Assembly: GCA_021157585.1 (NCBI GenBank)
Contig: JAGGWH010000081.1
Span: 1-50,600 of the forward strand
Reading direction: 5' to 3'
DNA: 50,600 bases
Origin: Bacteroidales bacterium
GTDB lineage: Bacteria > Bacteroidota > Bacteroidia > Bacteroidales > UBA12170
The stretch's first letter is position 1. Each line of letters starts with the position of its first letter. Below are positions 9,701-17,026 of this stretch, piece by piece. The translations under genes were made by a program, and so were the position numbers. The notes under the pieces were generated by a model. The model was given only the letters and a program-made list of their open reading frames with translations, searched no databases and had not been told where the DNA came from.

Positions 9701-12700
9701 ATCGATCACGGAGAATGGCAAGATTCTAATGTGTTTACAGGTCTTAGTGCAGCAACTTATGTAATTAGTGTTCGAGATCAGAGTAATACTTCTTGTCAAG
9801 CAATTGATAAAGATGTAATCTTATCGGAGCCCACAGAATTGACTTTTACTTCCGATTTTACGCATGCCGATTGTGGTGTAAACAATAATGGTGAAATTGT
9901 TTTAACGGCAAGTGGTGGTGTTGGCGGTGCTGGAAGTGGAACTTATCAATACTCTATTGATAACGGAGCGACTTGGCAAGATAGCGATACATTTAGTGGA
10001 CTTGCTGCTGATACTTATACAGCTATTATTCACGATAAAGTAAATACGGCTTGTGCTTCAGCATCAGAAGATATTAAAATTAAAGCGCTTTCACCAATTG
10101 ATTTTACGCACACTTACCAAGATGTTAGTTGTCCGGGTAGTGCCGATGGTGAAATCGTGATTACTGTCGATGGTGCAGCTACTTACGATTATTCTATCGA
10201 TAATGGAACGACATGGCAAGCAGATAATAGTTTCTTAAATCTTAGTGGAGGAAGCTATGAATTGGTTGTTCGCGACCAATCAACGCCCGATTGTGAATCA
10301 GAAACAACCTTACAAGATTTGTTCGAAGCCGAAGAATTAACATTCACCTATAATGCTCGTAACGAAAGTTGTAATGCCGATAGCGATGGCGAAATTGAAA
10401 TGATTGCTAGCGGCGGAGCCAGCGGAACCTATGAATACAGTTCCAACGGAGGTTCAAACTGGAGCGATAACGGCTTGTTTGAGAATTTAAAGGCCGATGA
10501 TTTCAGTCTGCTTATTCGAGATAAAGCAAATCCCGATTGTATTTCAAATCAGGTAGATATTACCTTAGTAAAAGCTACAGAACTTGGCTTTGAAACAGAA
10601 GTAACCAATGTAAGTTGTTATGGTTTTAATGATGGCGAAATACTTATAACATTAACTGTCGGAAGTAAAACGGCTACTTATGAATATAGTATTGATAATG
10701 GGGAAAATTGGCTTCTATCAAATTCTTTTACTAATCTGAAAGCAGGGTTTTATTATGTTGGCATCCGAGAACAAGGGTCGTCAGATTGTCAACCTGATTT
10801 CAAAATGATTATTGTTTCACAACCGGAACGAATAAGTATAGAAGTACAGAAAAAAGATGAGACTTGTGACGGGGTGAATGATGGACGAATAACTATCATA
10901 TTCTCAGGTTGTGTAAGTGATTATTGTGAATTTACTATTGATGGAGGTGAAACATTCCAAGAATCTAATGTTTTCGATAAAATAGGTGTGGGAAGCTACT
11001 CTGTTTTCGCTCACAATAAAGATAACCCTGTTTGCACTTCGGATACTATACCGGTGGAGATCATAAAACGTAGCGAATTCGATTTCAGTGTCTCAAAAAC
11101 AAACACGACATGTAACGGTGCTTCCGATGGTACAATAACCGTTGGATTAAGTATAGGAGTTGATTTAACAGAATATGAATTCTCAAATACTAATGGAGAG
11201 AGCTGGCAAGATTCAAATGTCTTTACGAATTTAGCCAGTGGCAATTATACTGTTCTTGTTCAGAAAAAAGGAGGTAGTTCTTGTATATCTTATCCAAAAG
11301 AAGTTACTGTTGGAGAACCTGATATTATTACCTTCACAAGTAAAGTAACTAACGAAAGCTGTGGCGGAACGAATGACGGGTTTATTGAAATTACTGCTTT
11401 TGGTGGCTCCTCTTTAGTATATGATTTTTCTATAGACAACGGAATAAGCTGGCAAAGTGAATCTCTAATTGAAAATTTGGGAGTTGATACTTACGAAATC
11501 GTAGTTCGTGATCGTATGTTTAACGATTGTCAATCTGCAATGAGTGAAGTGAGTGTTGGAAAAGATAACGAACTGAATTTTGTCGTGAACTGGTTAAACG
11601 TTCAATGTTTTGGTGGTAACGATGGTAGATTAAGAGTAACCATGGATGAAGATTCACCGGATGTGGATTATGAATATTCTATTGATGGTGGTGATAATTG
11701 GCAAACTAATGAGTTGTTCACAGAATTAAGTGCCGGAACTTATTCCGTTCTTGTTCGCCGACTTGGAGGTACTTCTTGTCAAACAGCACGAGAGGTAATT
11801 ATTTCTCAACCCGATCTGATTAATTTCACGGTAGTAAAAACGGATATTACCTGTGCTAATGATGGTGACGGTAGCATAGAAGTAAATGCTAGTGGCGGTA
11901 AAAGTGGAACTTATCAATATTCAAATGATAATGGAAAAACTTGGCAAGACGAAAATATTTTTACCGAGTTGGATGCTGCAAGTTATTTGGTGTTAGTTCG
12001 AGATAAAAATAATAACGACTGTCAATCTAATCCTCAAAACGTTAATATTAGTTCTCCATCTGCACTTACTTTGTCGGTAAGCACACTCGATTTATGGTGT
12101 AATTCTTCTGCCGATGGCGAAATAAATGCTACAGGTAGCGGTGGCTCGGGTATTTTAAGTTATTCTATTGATGGCGGTACAACTTATCAGGATAGTGGAT
12201 CTTTTACAGGTCTCGATGCGGGTAATTATACGGTGGTTCTTAAAGATACCAACAGATGTGAATTATTCTATGAAAATAATCCTGTTGTCTTATCAGAGCC
12301 ACAAGGCGTAACATTTAATAATGTTGATGTTACCTACGGTGCTTGTGATGGTGGTTTAGGATCTATCGATATAGATGCCAGCAGCCTATTTGGAGATATG
12401 CTTTATTCTATTGATGGCGGCGCAAACTATGTTTCAACGGCTTATTTTGGCGATTTGAATTCAGGAATATATAATGTTGTTGTTAAAGAAAAAGATGACT
12501 GTGAAAATGCGTATAAAGAAAATCCTATTGAACTGACTTTAGCGAGTGAATTAAATGTAACTATTGTAGCTACACCAGATAATAATATTTGTACCTATTA
12601 TCCAATTACTCTAACGGCTGAAGGACCTGATATTGCTGAGTTTAGTTGGAATACTATGGAAGATACTGAAAGTATAATTTTCAGTACCGACAATCCGGGC

Positions 12701-13297
12701 AGTTATTATTTTACAGTTGATGTAGTGAGTGAACACGGATGTACGGATAGTGATGATATTACGCTTGATTTTAATACCGGATCGCCTATAAGTATTTTGG
12801 TCGAGCCAAACGATACTGCTTGTACTAATGATAAAATTACACTTACAGCTTCGGCAGATGATGCTGTATCGTATTTATGGAAACCCGATGATGTGGCTTC
12901 TAATAAAATAGTTGTAGAAAAAGATGGAGCCGGAGAGTTTATGTATTTTATTGAAGTAACTAACAGTACAGGCTGTATTAGTTTGGATTCTATACAATTG
13001 GTATTTAAAGATTGTACAGGATTGAATGAGTTAGATACAGATGGTGTTAAAATAGATATATTCCCTAATCCAACTAATGATGGTAAGTTTAATGTTGAAA
13101 TAAGCGGATTGAAAGAAGAAGTTGAAGTGTGGGTAATTGATTTTGATGGAAGACTGATATTAGAAGATAAAATCCCATTTGTAAATGCTATAAAACTTCA
13201 AAAACAATTTGATTTACAAGGCTTTGAGCGTGGAGTTTACTTTATACGTTTAGCCACTTCAGACAGGGTAAGTTATAAGCGGATAATATTGATGTAA
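3791..13297 (+). CDS. Giant SprB-repeat surface adhesin with T9SS sorting domain
   Basis: This 3168-residue protein is built for export. It has an N-terminal signal peptide ending near ALSNLVQAQ, then about 290 residues of beta-propeller-like sequence (repeated strands such as LYKVDMDGN and IYEYDIAS). An Ig-like module follows, then about 30 SprB-type repeats of roughly 84 residues (consensus VSCNGGNDGEI ... YSIDGG..WQ ... F..L.AGTY.V.VRD). Two Ig/PKD-like modules and a type A T9SS C-terminal sorting domain (FPNPTNDGKFNVEISG to the final YKRIILM) close the protein. SprB-repeat proteins are long cell-surface filaments; in gliding flavobacteria SprB is the mobile adhesin, but gliding cannot be inferred here. 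The frame is open from a TTG at 3767, but the ATG at 3791 (MKKSALKLISLL) gives a normal signal peptide and is chosen. No secretion-system genes lie nearby, as is common for cargo genes. Confidence 0.93.
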   Translation: MKKSALKLISLLKSKFLSILFISLGFIALSNLVQAQVINDPYCISEFSTFSDKVTEMTVDWDNNLIYFTGKNILGKLYKVDMDGNSVLLSSNFASSAAAGLLHNYISTDIVYYNDSIFSNSEGSLIMVDLSPSVSSSNPHVFTGDIGAEAGMAVIGDKIYTTDGKGTANAIYEYDIASNTSSVVVSGLPSDTLRHGLEYCEATGKLYIAISPLGIYEVDIAGGTYTLVTDPLPSESRSNFAIDPTGTYAFVHNGATVHRYNLSTGVGEVFASSLLATNYCDLKFGPSSNDPTKYSLYIGGNDRIYEATGFVPATSADTPTLIATQPVICPLGLQSTTISISEDDNLNGASDWYLYAGSCGGTLLASNTTGVFTVTPSSTTTYYVRGEGECNVSPGECGSITIIYGDIQPPITSLTHISCHGESDGAIEIFASGGTSPYKYSIDGGENFYDENIFTDLPAGEYNVVVKESNGCTNIDTIELTDPDPLDLSYTLTDVSCNNGNDGSIEITASGGVGEGYEYSIDGGGSWSRSNYFEDLTAGTYSLVVRDYVYDYTVIGGKRTSATTCETDPVEAIIIEPTAITFSITQTEVSCNGGNDGSIIFSANGGEGGNGSGTYQYSVDGGSNWQDSEEFTGLTAGDYPTAVRDKESASCVVDGETVTITQPTAITFTTSQTNINCNGGSEGEIIVNASGGEGGAGSASYDYSADGGDNWQTSNTFSNLIAGDYDIVVRDQEQTACQTNIKTVTITEPTALSFTVDQQNISCNGNNDGQIVINASGGVGGNGSATYDYSIDGGINWQADNTFNNLLAGTYNVRIRDKVNTDCSSEISTTTITQADPLTFTTTQTDVGCNGGSDGIITVTASGGSGVGYDYSKDNGSTWQTSNVFEDLTAGDYEIIIRDQANTSCVSDAKTVRIEEPTEITFSITQYNVSCNGGDDGEIVITANGGVGGSGSGTYQYSNDSGDTWQDENRFTGLTASTYNVSVRDAVNIACQTESEEVEITEPSAISVETSLTHVSCFEGSNGQIEVTATGGEGGGGSGVFDYSIDGGDNWQTSNVFNNLIAGSYFVVVRDQGNTDCTTEAVELEILEPTQITFTTEAFDIACSGNDNGKIIITANGGVGAAGSGTYQYSNDGGYSWQDSDIFDGLFAGTYQVLVRDKENINCATDAKEVIVSEADPLTFTFTQRDVSCAGGNDAQIVFTASGGSGAGYQYSINGGVDFQESNTFNDLSSGRYTLLIAEKENKDCQSDIQRITITEPSSITFTTEKVDVSCFECNNGVISVSASGGEGGAGTGLYQYSIDNGDTWQDASVFTALYAGTYQVLVRDRINTACEVGPQEVILTEPTPLVFTTTHSNISCNGAATGEIQITASGGLGGAGSGTYQYSIDDGTTWSDFNVFSNLLAGSYSVRVRDKVNIVNVTEAEIVEITEPTLLEFTFEQTDVTCNGNKDGTIVFTASGGVGGNGSGTYSYSIDGGLNWQNNNTFESLSIGEYQLAIRDAVVTSCISDITNTEITEPDLLDLTFTKVDANCSTNDDGEIHLTATGGTGGGASGTFEYTIDGGSNWQDSGDFTGLASDNYLVAVRDKEYHSCATPYQDVFIDLISPINLTYTYAEISCNGNNDGIIDMTGVGGSGYEFTIDNGDTWQALGLFENLYSDDYVLITRESENPLCSSETIELSLEEPTELSFVSTVKNATCLAGNDGEITVEASGGVGGAGSGTYQYSNDNGATWQDSNIFSNLTQGDYLITIRDKENTDCQASALEVTVHEYSTVEVSTTYTDVSCFEGNDGTINITANGGVDYEYSVDNAATWSTSNIFEGLIAGTYTVVVREQAMPTCYTEPIILELEEPSKINFTITKKDVECFGDDDGYIIVNASGGEGGLGTATYEYSKDNGASWQTSNRFLNLKASTYNIVVRDLGVTDCQTEALTIELTEPMIIDFSTTTTNISCNGSSNGEIRVTATGGDSGTYQYSIDHGEWQDSNVFTGLSAATYVISVRDQSNTSCQAIDKDVILSEPTELTFTSDFTHADCGVNNNGEIVLTASGGVGGAGSGTYQYSIDNGATWQDSDTFSGLAADTYTAIIHDKVNTACASASEDIKIKALSPIDFTHTYQDVSCPGSADGEIVITVDGAATYDYSIDNGTTWQADNSFLNLSGGSYELVVRDQSTPDCESETTLQDLFEAEELTFTYNARNESCNADSDGEIEMIASGGASGTYEYSSNGGSNWSDNGLFENLKADDFSLLIRDKANPDCISNQVDITLVKATELGFETEVTNVSCYGFNDGEILITLTVGSKTATYEYSIDNGENWLLSNSFTNLKAGFYYVGIREQGSSDCQPDFKMIIVSQPERISIEVQKKDETCDGVNDGRITIIFSGCVSDYCEFTIDGGETFQESNVFDKIGVGSYSVFAHNKDNPVCTSDTIPVEIIKRSEFDFSVSKTNTTCNGASDGTITVGLSIGVDLTEYEFSNTNGESWQDSNVFTNLASGNYTVLVQKKGGSSCISYPKEVTVGEPDIITFTSKVTNESCGGTNDGFIEITAFGGSSLVYDFSIDNGISWQSESLIENLGVDTYEIVVRDRMFNDCQSAMSEVSVGKDNELNFVVNWLNVQCFGGNDGRLRVTMDEDSPDVDYEYSIDGGDNWQTNELFTELSAGTYSVLVRRLGGTSCQTAREVIISQPDLINFTVVKTDITCANDGDGSIEVNASGGKSGTYQYSNDNGKTWQDENIFTELDAASYLVLVRDKNNNDCQSNPQNVNISSPSALTLSVSTLDLWCNSSADGEINATGSGGSGILSYSIDGGTTYQDSGSFTGLDAGNYTVVLKDTNRCELFYENNPVVLSEPQGVTFNNVDVTYGACDGGLGSIDIDASSLFGDMLYSIDGGANYVSTAYFGDLNSGIYNVVVKEKDDCENAYKENPIELTLASELNVTIVATPDNNICTYYPITLTAEGPDIAEFSWNTMEDTESIIFSTDNPGSYYFTVDVVSEHGCTDSDDITLDFNTGSPISILVEPNDTACTNDKITLTASADDAVSYLWKPDDVASNKIVVEKDGAGEFMYFIEVTNSTGCISLDSIQLVFKDCTGLNELDTDGVKIDIFPNPTNDGKFNVEISGLKEEVEVWVIDFDGRLILEDKIPFVNAIKLQKQFDLQGFERGVYFIRLATSDRVSYKRIILM
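5018..12540 (+). repeat. About 30 in-frame tandem SprB repeats, period about 250 bases
   Basis: Hand counting gives 29 recognisable units plus one degenerate last unit (the one beginning VTFNNVDVTYGACDGG). Units differ enough at the DNA level (synonymous and amino-acid changes) that this is an old array, not a recent expansion. Units 3-20 mostly carry the glycine-rich loop GGxGGxGSGTY; units 21-27 and the first two usually lack it and are more diverged. Almost every unit has two cysteines, one in the VSCNG motif and one after VRDxxNTx. Confidence 0.88.
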
Positions 13298-13302
13298 AAA
13301 TG

Positions 13303-13336
13303 AGGAAAGCAGTTATTTTTAAATAGCCGCTTTCCT
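13303..13336 (+). terminator. Stem-loop after the adhesin gene
   Basis: AGGAAAGCAGTTATTT pairs with AAATAGCCGCTTTCCT (16 positions, one G-T wobble and one A-C mismatch) across a two-base loop, five bases after the stop codon. The tail is TTATATATA rather than a clean T-run, so it may end transcription or protect the 3' end. Confidence 0.55.
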
Positions 13337-13400
13337 TATATATAATTCAGTAACTTCTTTAAAAAACTTAAAGCAGATAATAGATTCTAATAGAATTTGT

Positions 13401-13408
13401 TACCTTTG
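13401..13408 (+). promoter_or_regulatory. Probable -7 box for corA
   Basis: TACCTTTG is an exact TAnnTTTG match 46 bases before the corA ATG. No TTTG was found at the usual -33 distance. Confidence 0.5.
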
Positions 13409-13454
13409 TCGTGCATGGAAAAAAATTAAGAATTAATTTAAAAAGGAGGTCGAA

Positions 13455-14366
13455 ATGATTGAAACCGTAAAACTGGGAACCCTCCGTTGGAATCACATCA
13501 ACCATCCCGTAGAAGCAGATTTCGACTATTTACAAAGTAAATACCATGTCCATCTCCTTGATATTGAAGATTGTAAGAGTAAGATTAATCAGCGTCCTAA
13601 GGTGGATAGTTATGATGATTATTACTTTTTAATATTGCATTTCCCTATTTTTGATAAGCTTGGAAAATTTTTACGTACTAAAGAAGTAAAAATATTCTGG
13701 TGGGAAGAACAAATTATTACTATTGGAAGCTCTAACTGGATAGTCGGAAAAATGTTCCAAGAAGCTCAAGACCAAGAAAATAGAGGTGAAAAATTTGAAG
13801 TTGGAACAACAGACGCTCTGCTTTATTTGATTATTGAGGCTGTTATGAAAGAATCGTATCCGGTGGTTAGACGTATTGGCGATGATGTTGATAGAGCCAA
13901 TCGTGAGTTATTTGAAAAAAAGGCTGAGAAAGTTATTGAGCGTATATCCATTACTCGTAAAAATATTATTATCCTTAATACTATTATTAAACCACAACTT
14001 CGCATTTTCTTGAAATTTGAAAAAGGAGATATTGAAGGCTTTGCTGAAAATATGGAGGATTACTGGGGTAATATATTGGATAATTACCAAAAGATGTGGG
14101 ATATGATAGAAGATTATCAAGAATTAATAGAAGGTCTTAGTAGAACTTTCGATTCTTTAATGGCAAATCGTACCAATGAAGTAATGCGAATTCTTACCTT
14201 AATTTCTTCTATTATTTTGCCTCTTACTTTTATCACTGGTATTTATGGAATGAATATTAATTTACCAATGCAGCATATGGGACTTGCTTTTAGTATCATC
14301 TTTGGCACAATGATTACAATTGCTATTGTAATGGTTCTGTATTTTAAGAAAAAGCGCTGGATGTAA
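13455..14366 (+). CDS. corA: CorA-family magnesium/cobalt transporter
   Basis: The protein has the CorA plan: a large cytoplasmic N-terminal alpha/beta and helical funnel (residues about 1-240), then two C-terminal membrane segments (about residues 245-264 and 277-297). The signature YGMNINLP (GMN motif) sits between them. A positively charged tail (FKKKRWM) follows the second membrane helix. CorA forms pentameric channels that bring Mg2+ into the cell. At 303 residues it is within the usual length. The start is set by a near-perfect Shine-Dalgarno sequence (AAAGGAGGT at about 13442-13449) five bases before the ATG, which is unusual for this phylum. The gene has its own -7 box and ends near a shared hairpin facing the dsrE-like gene. 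Confidence 0.93.
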   Translation: MIETVKLGTLRWNHINHPVEADFDYLQSKYHVHLLDIEDCKSKINQRPKVDSYDDYYFLILHFPIFDKLGKFLRTKEVKIFWWEEQIITIGSSNWIVGKMFQEAQDQENRGEKFEVGTTDALLYLIIEAVMKESYPVVRRIGDDVDRANRELFEKKAEKVIERISITRKNIIILNTIIKPQLRIFLKFEKGDIEGFAENMEDYWGNILDNYQKMWDMIEDYQELIEGLSRTFDSLMANRTNEVMRILTLISSIILPLTFITGIYGMNINLPMQHMGLAFSIIFGTMITIAIVMVLYFKKKRWM

Positions 14367-14426
14367 TAATCTTATTTTGAATTCATTAAATTTTTTAATC
14401 ACTCTTTTAAAGTTTTTTAGATAAAT

Positions 14427-14463
14427 AGAAATAATATCGCAATAATATTGCGATATTATTTCT
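14427..14463. terminator. Bidirectional terminator between corA and the dsrE-like gene
   Basis: A perfect 17-bp inverted repeat (AGAAATAATATCGCAAT with its complement, loop AAT) lies midway between the convergent stops at 14366 and 14495. It is AT-rich with terminal T/A tracts. Its position between two convergent genes fits a shared terminator. Confidence 0.65.
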
Positions 14464-14494
14464 GATAGTGAAAAAAAGACTTAATATTTTACTC

Positions 14495-14851
14495 TTAAAA
14501 AGTAACAACCTGATAGCCGTCTACAAAAAGCTGACGTAAACTAGGGTGCTCTTTATATTCTGAAATTAGAGGAATATTAGCGTCTAAGACTTTTGGTTTT
14601 ACTCCAAAAACACCTGCGCAATAGAAGCAAACTCCTGTAATATTATTTTTTACGCTAAGATATAATTCATGAAGCTTATGATCTTTTTCTTCTAAAGCAC
14701 CTATCCACCGGGCACCTGCTCCTTCAAAAATAATTTTAAGATCATCGCCATTTTCAATGGATTCTTGTGCTAACATAAAAGCATTTGATAGTTTTCCAAG
14801 GGATTCCATAGTTTCTGTATCCGATAATATTACAATCGCAATTTTTGTCAT
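14495..14851 (-). CDS. DsrE/DsrF-like small sulfur-relay family protein
   Basis: This 118-residue soluble protein has the DsrE-like alpha/beta fold pattern: an initial strand (KIAIVILSD), a helix with LANAF-like sequence, KIIFEGAGARWI, and a cysteine-bearing loop GVCFYCAGVFG. Members of the family carry persulfide sulfur or act as small redox proteins, and many are uncharacterised. The C-x2-C arrangement in GVCFYCAG could serve sulfur or redox chemistry; that is inference. It lies 114 bases downstream of the sigma/anti-sigma pair on the same strand, so it may belong to the same transcript or regulon, and it converges on corA. Confidence 0.72.
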   Translation of the reverse strand: MTKIAIVILSDTETMESLGKLSNAFMLAQESIENGDDLKIIFEGAGARWIGALEEKDHKLHELYLSVKNNITGVCFYCAGVFGVKPKVLDANIPLISEYKEHPSLRQLFVDGYQVVTF

Positions 14852-14965
14852 GATATTTATTTTGATATTAATACTTGATTTTGATTAGTTAGTCGATATA
14901 AAATCAAAACCTGACAAAAAATAAAGAATACAGATAAAAATTTATAAAGGAAATTGTGTAAGGTA

Positions 14966-15232
14966 TCAGTTGTTCTTGATATTTTCTTGAATTTGCGCTT
15001 TTAAAGCATCAATATCTACCGTGAGATCCTCTTTATTGAGAGTCGCATTTAAAGTCTTGTCTAAAAGAGAGCTTTGCTTTTCGTAATTACGACAGGCTTT
15101 GCACATTGATTTATGAGCTTTTAATTGAATATTTTGAACGCAAGAAAGGGGAACGTATGATTTTTTATCAATTAATTCCGTTGCCTTCAGGCAGGAAAGA
15201 AACATATAGTGCATAATTTTCTTTACCATCAT
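14966..15232 (-). CDS. Small zinc-binding anti-sigma factor-like protein
   Basis: The 88-residue protein has a conserved H-x3-C-x2-C zinc motif (AHKSMCKACRNYEKQS), preceded by a CLKATELID helix. This is the pattern of the ZAS (zinc-binding anti-sigma) domain that binds ECF sigma factors. It has no membrane segment, so it would act in the cytoplasm, as redox-sensing ZAS proteins do. Its start codon follows the sigma gene stop with one base between them, so translation is likely coupled. A second ATG three bases further on is equally possible. The partner is almost certainly the adjacent sigma factor; the signal is unknown. Confidence 0.75.
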   Translation of the reverse strand: MMVKKIMHYMFLSCLKATELIDKKSYVPLSCVQNIQLKAHKSMCKACRNYEKQSSLLDKTLNATLNKEDLTVDIDALKAQIQENIKNN

Positions 15233-15233
15233 C

Positions 15234-15791
15234 TTAATTTTTAAACCAGTTGTCTTCTACACATTCTCTCAATTGTAATTTAGCTCTATGAATAATTTGC
15301 CAATAATTAGTAGGACTTATTTCTATTTCCTGACAAATCTCATCCCCTTTTTTATCAGATAGGTATTTTAATTTTATGCAAGTGCTCCACTGTTCGGGTA
15401 GCGCATCAAGACATTCCTTTAAAACAGCTTGGAAACTTTCATTATCTAATAGATTTTCTGAATCATCATCCCAATCAGTAGGTTGTTTATTTTTTCTCCA
15501 TTCACCATCGCTTGTAAAGAAATGCTCGAATGATTGATCTTTTATCCGCTGAGGCTTTTTAACTTTTCCTCGATAGTAATCAATAATCTTATAATTAAGA
15601 ATAGAAAACAACCACGTTTTAGGCGAACTGTCTCCTTTAAAAGAGTCTATTTTTTCCGCTGCCGCCAAAAAAGTATCTTGTACTAAATCTTTTGCTGCTT
15701 CTTCATCCGAGGTTTTATGAAAAGCCCAACTATACATAGATTGCGTATAATCTTCAACCCAAATAGAAAGCGCATTATTTTCTTTTACCAT
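15234..15791 (-). CDS. ECF-type RNA polymerase sigma-70 family factor
   Basis: The 185-residue protein carries sigma region 2 (about residues 12-80; AKDLVQDTFLAAAEKIDSF and KTWLFSILNYKIIDYYR). Region 4 lies at about residues 118-175 (LDALPEQWSTCIKLKYLSD, then the helix-turn-helix ICQEIEISPTNYWQIIHRAK). An acidic linker of about 40 residues joins them. The missing regions 1 and 3 place it with ECF sigma factors, which redirect RNA polymerase to a small regulon. It is followed by a zinc anti-sigma candidate and, 114 bases beyond that, a DsrE-like gene. A TACTTTTG box lies about 28 bases upstream of the start. Confidence 0.9.
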   Translation of the reverse strand: MVKENNALSIWVEDYTQSMYSWAFHKTSDEEAAKDLVQDTFLAAAEKIDSFKGDSSPKTWLFSILNYKIIDYYRGKVKKPQRIKDQSFEHFFTSDGEWRKNKQPTDWDDDSENLLDNESFQAVLKECLDALPEQWSTCIKLKYLSDKKGDEICQEIEISPTNYWQIIHRAKLQLRECVEDNWFKN

Positions 15792-15818
15792 ATTTTAGTG
15801 TTTGAAACAGCAAGAAGA

Positions 15819-15826
15819 CAAAAGTA
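15819..15826 (-). promoter_or_regulatory. Probable -7 box for the sigma/anti-sigma operon
   Basis: On the minus strand the sequence is TACTTTTG, matching TAnnTTTG, about 28 bases before the sigma start codon. It resembles a housekeeping promoter; no separate autoregulatory ECF-type promoter could be identified. Confidence 0.45.
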
Positions 15827-15913
15827 ATTAATTTGAACTAAATATGAATCAGGGTGGTTTCGATATAAAAAATATTCCAAACAACTTTGTTTTCTTTTGC
15901 TCTACAATAACGA

Positions 15914-15953
15914 CAAAAATAAAAGGATGGTTAAAAACCACCCTTTTATTTTT
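15914..15953 (-). terminator. Intrinsic terminator after etfA
   Basis: On the minus strand AATAAAAGGGTGGTT pairs with AACCATCCTTTTATT around a TTT loop (15 pairs including one G-U wobble) and is followed by more T residues. The same position on the plus strand would contain an A-C mismatch, so it is best read as the terminator of the acyl-CoA dehydrogenase-etfB-etfA unit. Confidence 0.7.
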
Positions 15954-16032
15954 AGGATATATTGAGCTTCTTTGTCATTGAATAGTCAATGTTACAGCCC
16001 AAAATATTTGTCTGATAAGAATAAATCCCAAA

Positions 16033-17007
16033 TTATGAATTAGCCTTAAATGCTTTAGCGGCTTCTATTAACTGAGGGATTACTTTTTTAACATCACCCA
16101 AAATACCATAATCCGCAGCTTCAAAGAAAGGTGCTTCAGGATCGGTATTAACAGCTACTATCACTTTGGAAGAACTGACTCCGGCTAAATGCTGAATAGC
16201 ACCGGAAATACCCAAAGCAATATAAAGATTAGGAGCAATAATTTTACCCGTTTGTCCAACATGCTCTGCGTGAGGGCGCCAACCTTCATCGGCAACAGGA
16301 CGAGAGCAAGCTGTTCCGGCTCCTAAAACAGATGCTAATTCTTCAAGTGGACCCCAGTTATCACCTGATTTCATACCACGACCACCGCTAACAACAAGTT
16401 CAGCATCGGTAAGTATAATTTTACCTGTAACAGTATTTTTTTCAATTAATTGCGTGTCAAATTTTTCATCGTCTAAGCCGGCATCAAATGCTTCAATAGT
16501 AGCAGCGCCACCTACTTCTTTAATTTCAAAAGAATTTTGAGCGAGCGAAATAACTTTGATATCGGAATTGATTTGCTGTTGTCCTATTGCTTTTCCGTTA
16601 AAAACATTCTTTTTAACTACAAAAGGATCAAAACTAATAGGCAATGCTGTTACGCTATTTGCTAATCCTGCTTCGAGTTTAACAGCTACACGAGGAGCAA
16701 CTGCTTTTCCCGTAAAGTTATTAGCAAATAAAACTATTTTAGCACCATTTGCTTTAGCAGCACGTGCAATAACCGAAGCGTAAGCAGCATTATCTAAAAC
16801 GGCAAATTTTTCGTTAGTAGCACTCAAAATTTTATTTGCGCCATAATTGGCAAGAGTATTAAGTTCTTCATCGGCAACTTCTCCTATAGAAACAACAACG
16901 GTTTCTACTCCTAATTCTGTAGCCATGGAATGGGCATAGGAAACAAGTTCATAACTTGATTTTTTAAATTTCCCGTCCCAGTTTTCTGTATATACTATAA
17001 CTGACAT
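16033..17007 (-). CDS. etfA: Electron transfer flavoprotein alpha subunit
   Basis: The start is placed at MSVIVYTENWDGKF (324 residues); the frame extends 27 codons further upstream to 17088, but those residues overlap etfB and do not resemble the family. The C-terminal FAD-binding domain shows GGRGMKSGDNW, ASVLGAGTACSRPV, GQTGKIIAPNLYIALGISGA and VNTDPEAPFFEAADYGI, all typical of EtfA. With EtfB it forms the FAD-containing heterodimer that carries electrons from acyl-CoA dehydrogenase, or feeds a bifurcating butyryl-CoA dehydrogenase complex. It lies 19 bases after etfB and ends the three-gene unit. Confidence 0.94.
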   Translation of the reverse strand: MSVIVYTENWDGKFKKSSYELVSYAHSMATELGVETVVVSIGEVADEELNTLANYGANKILSATNEKFAVLDNAAYASVIARAAKANGAKIVLFANNFTGKAVAPRVAVKLEAGLANSVTALPISFDPFVVKKNVFNGKAIGQQQINSDIKVISLAQNSFEIKEVGGAATIEAFDAGLDDEKFDTQLIEKNTVTGKIILTDAELVVSGGRGMKSGDNWGPLEELASVLGAGTACSRPVADEGWRPHAEHVGQTGKIIAPNLYIALGISGAIQHLAGVSSSKVIVAVNTDPEAPFFEAADYGILGDVKKVIPQLIEAAKAFKANS

Positions 17008-17026
17008 AATTTTTCTGTTTTTTGGG

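Noticed and set aside
5018-12540. The regular repeats as a CRISPR-like array
   Set aside because: The period is about 250 bases, the repeats are diverged and in frame, and they translate to SprB modules.
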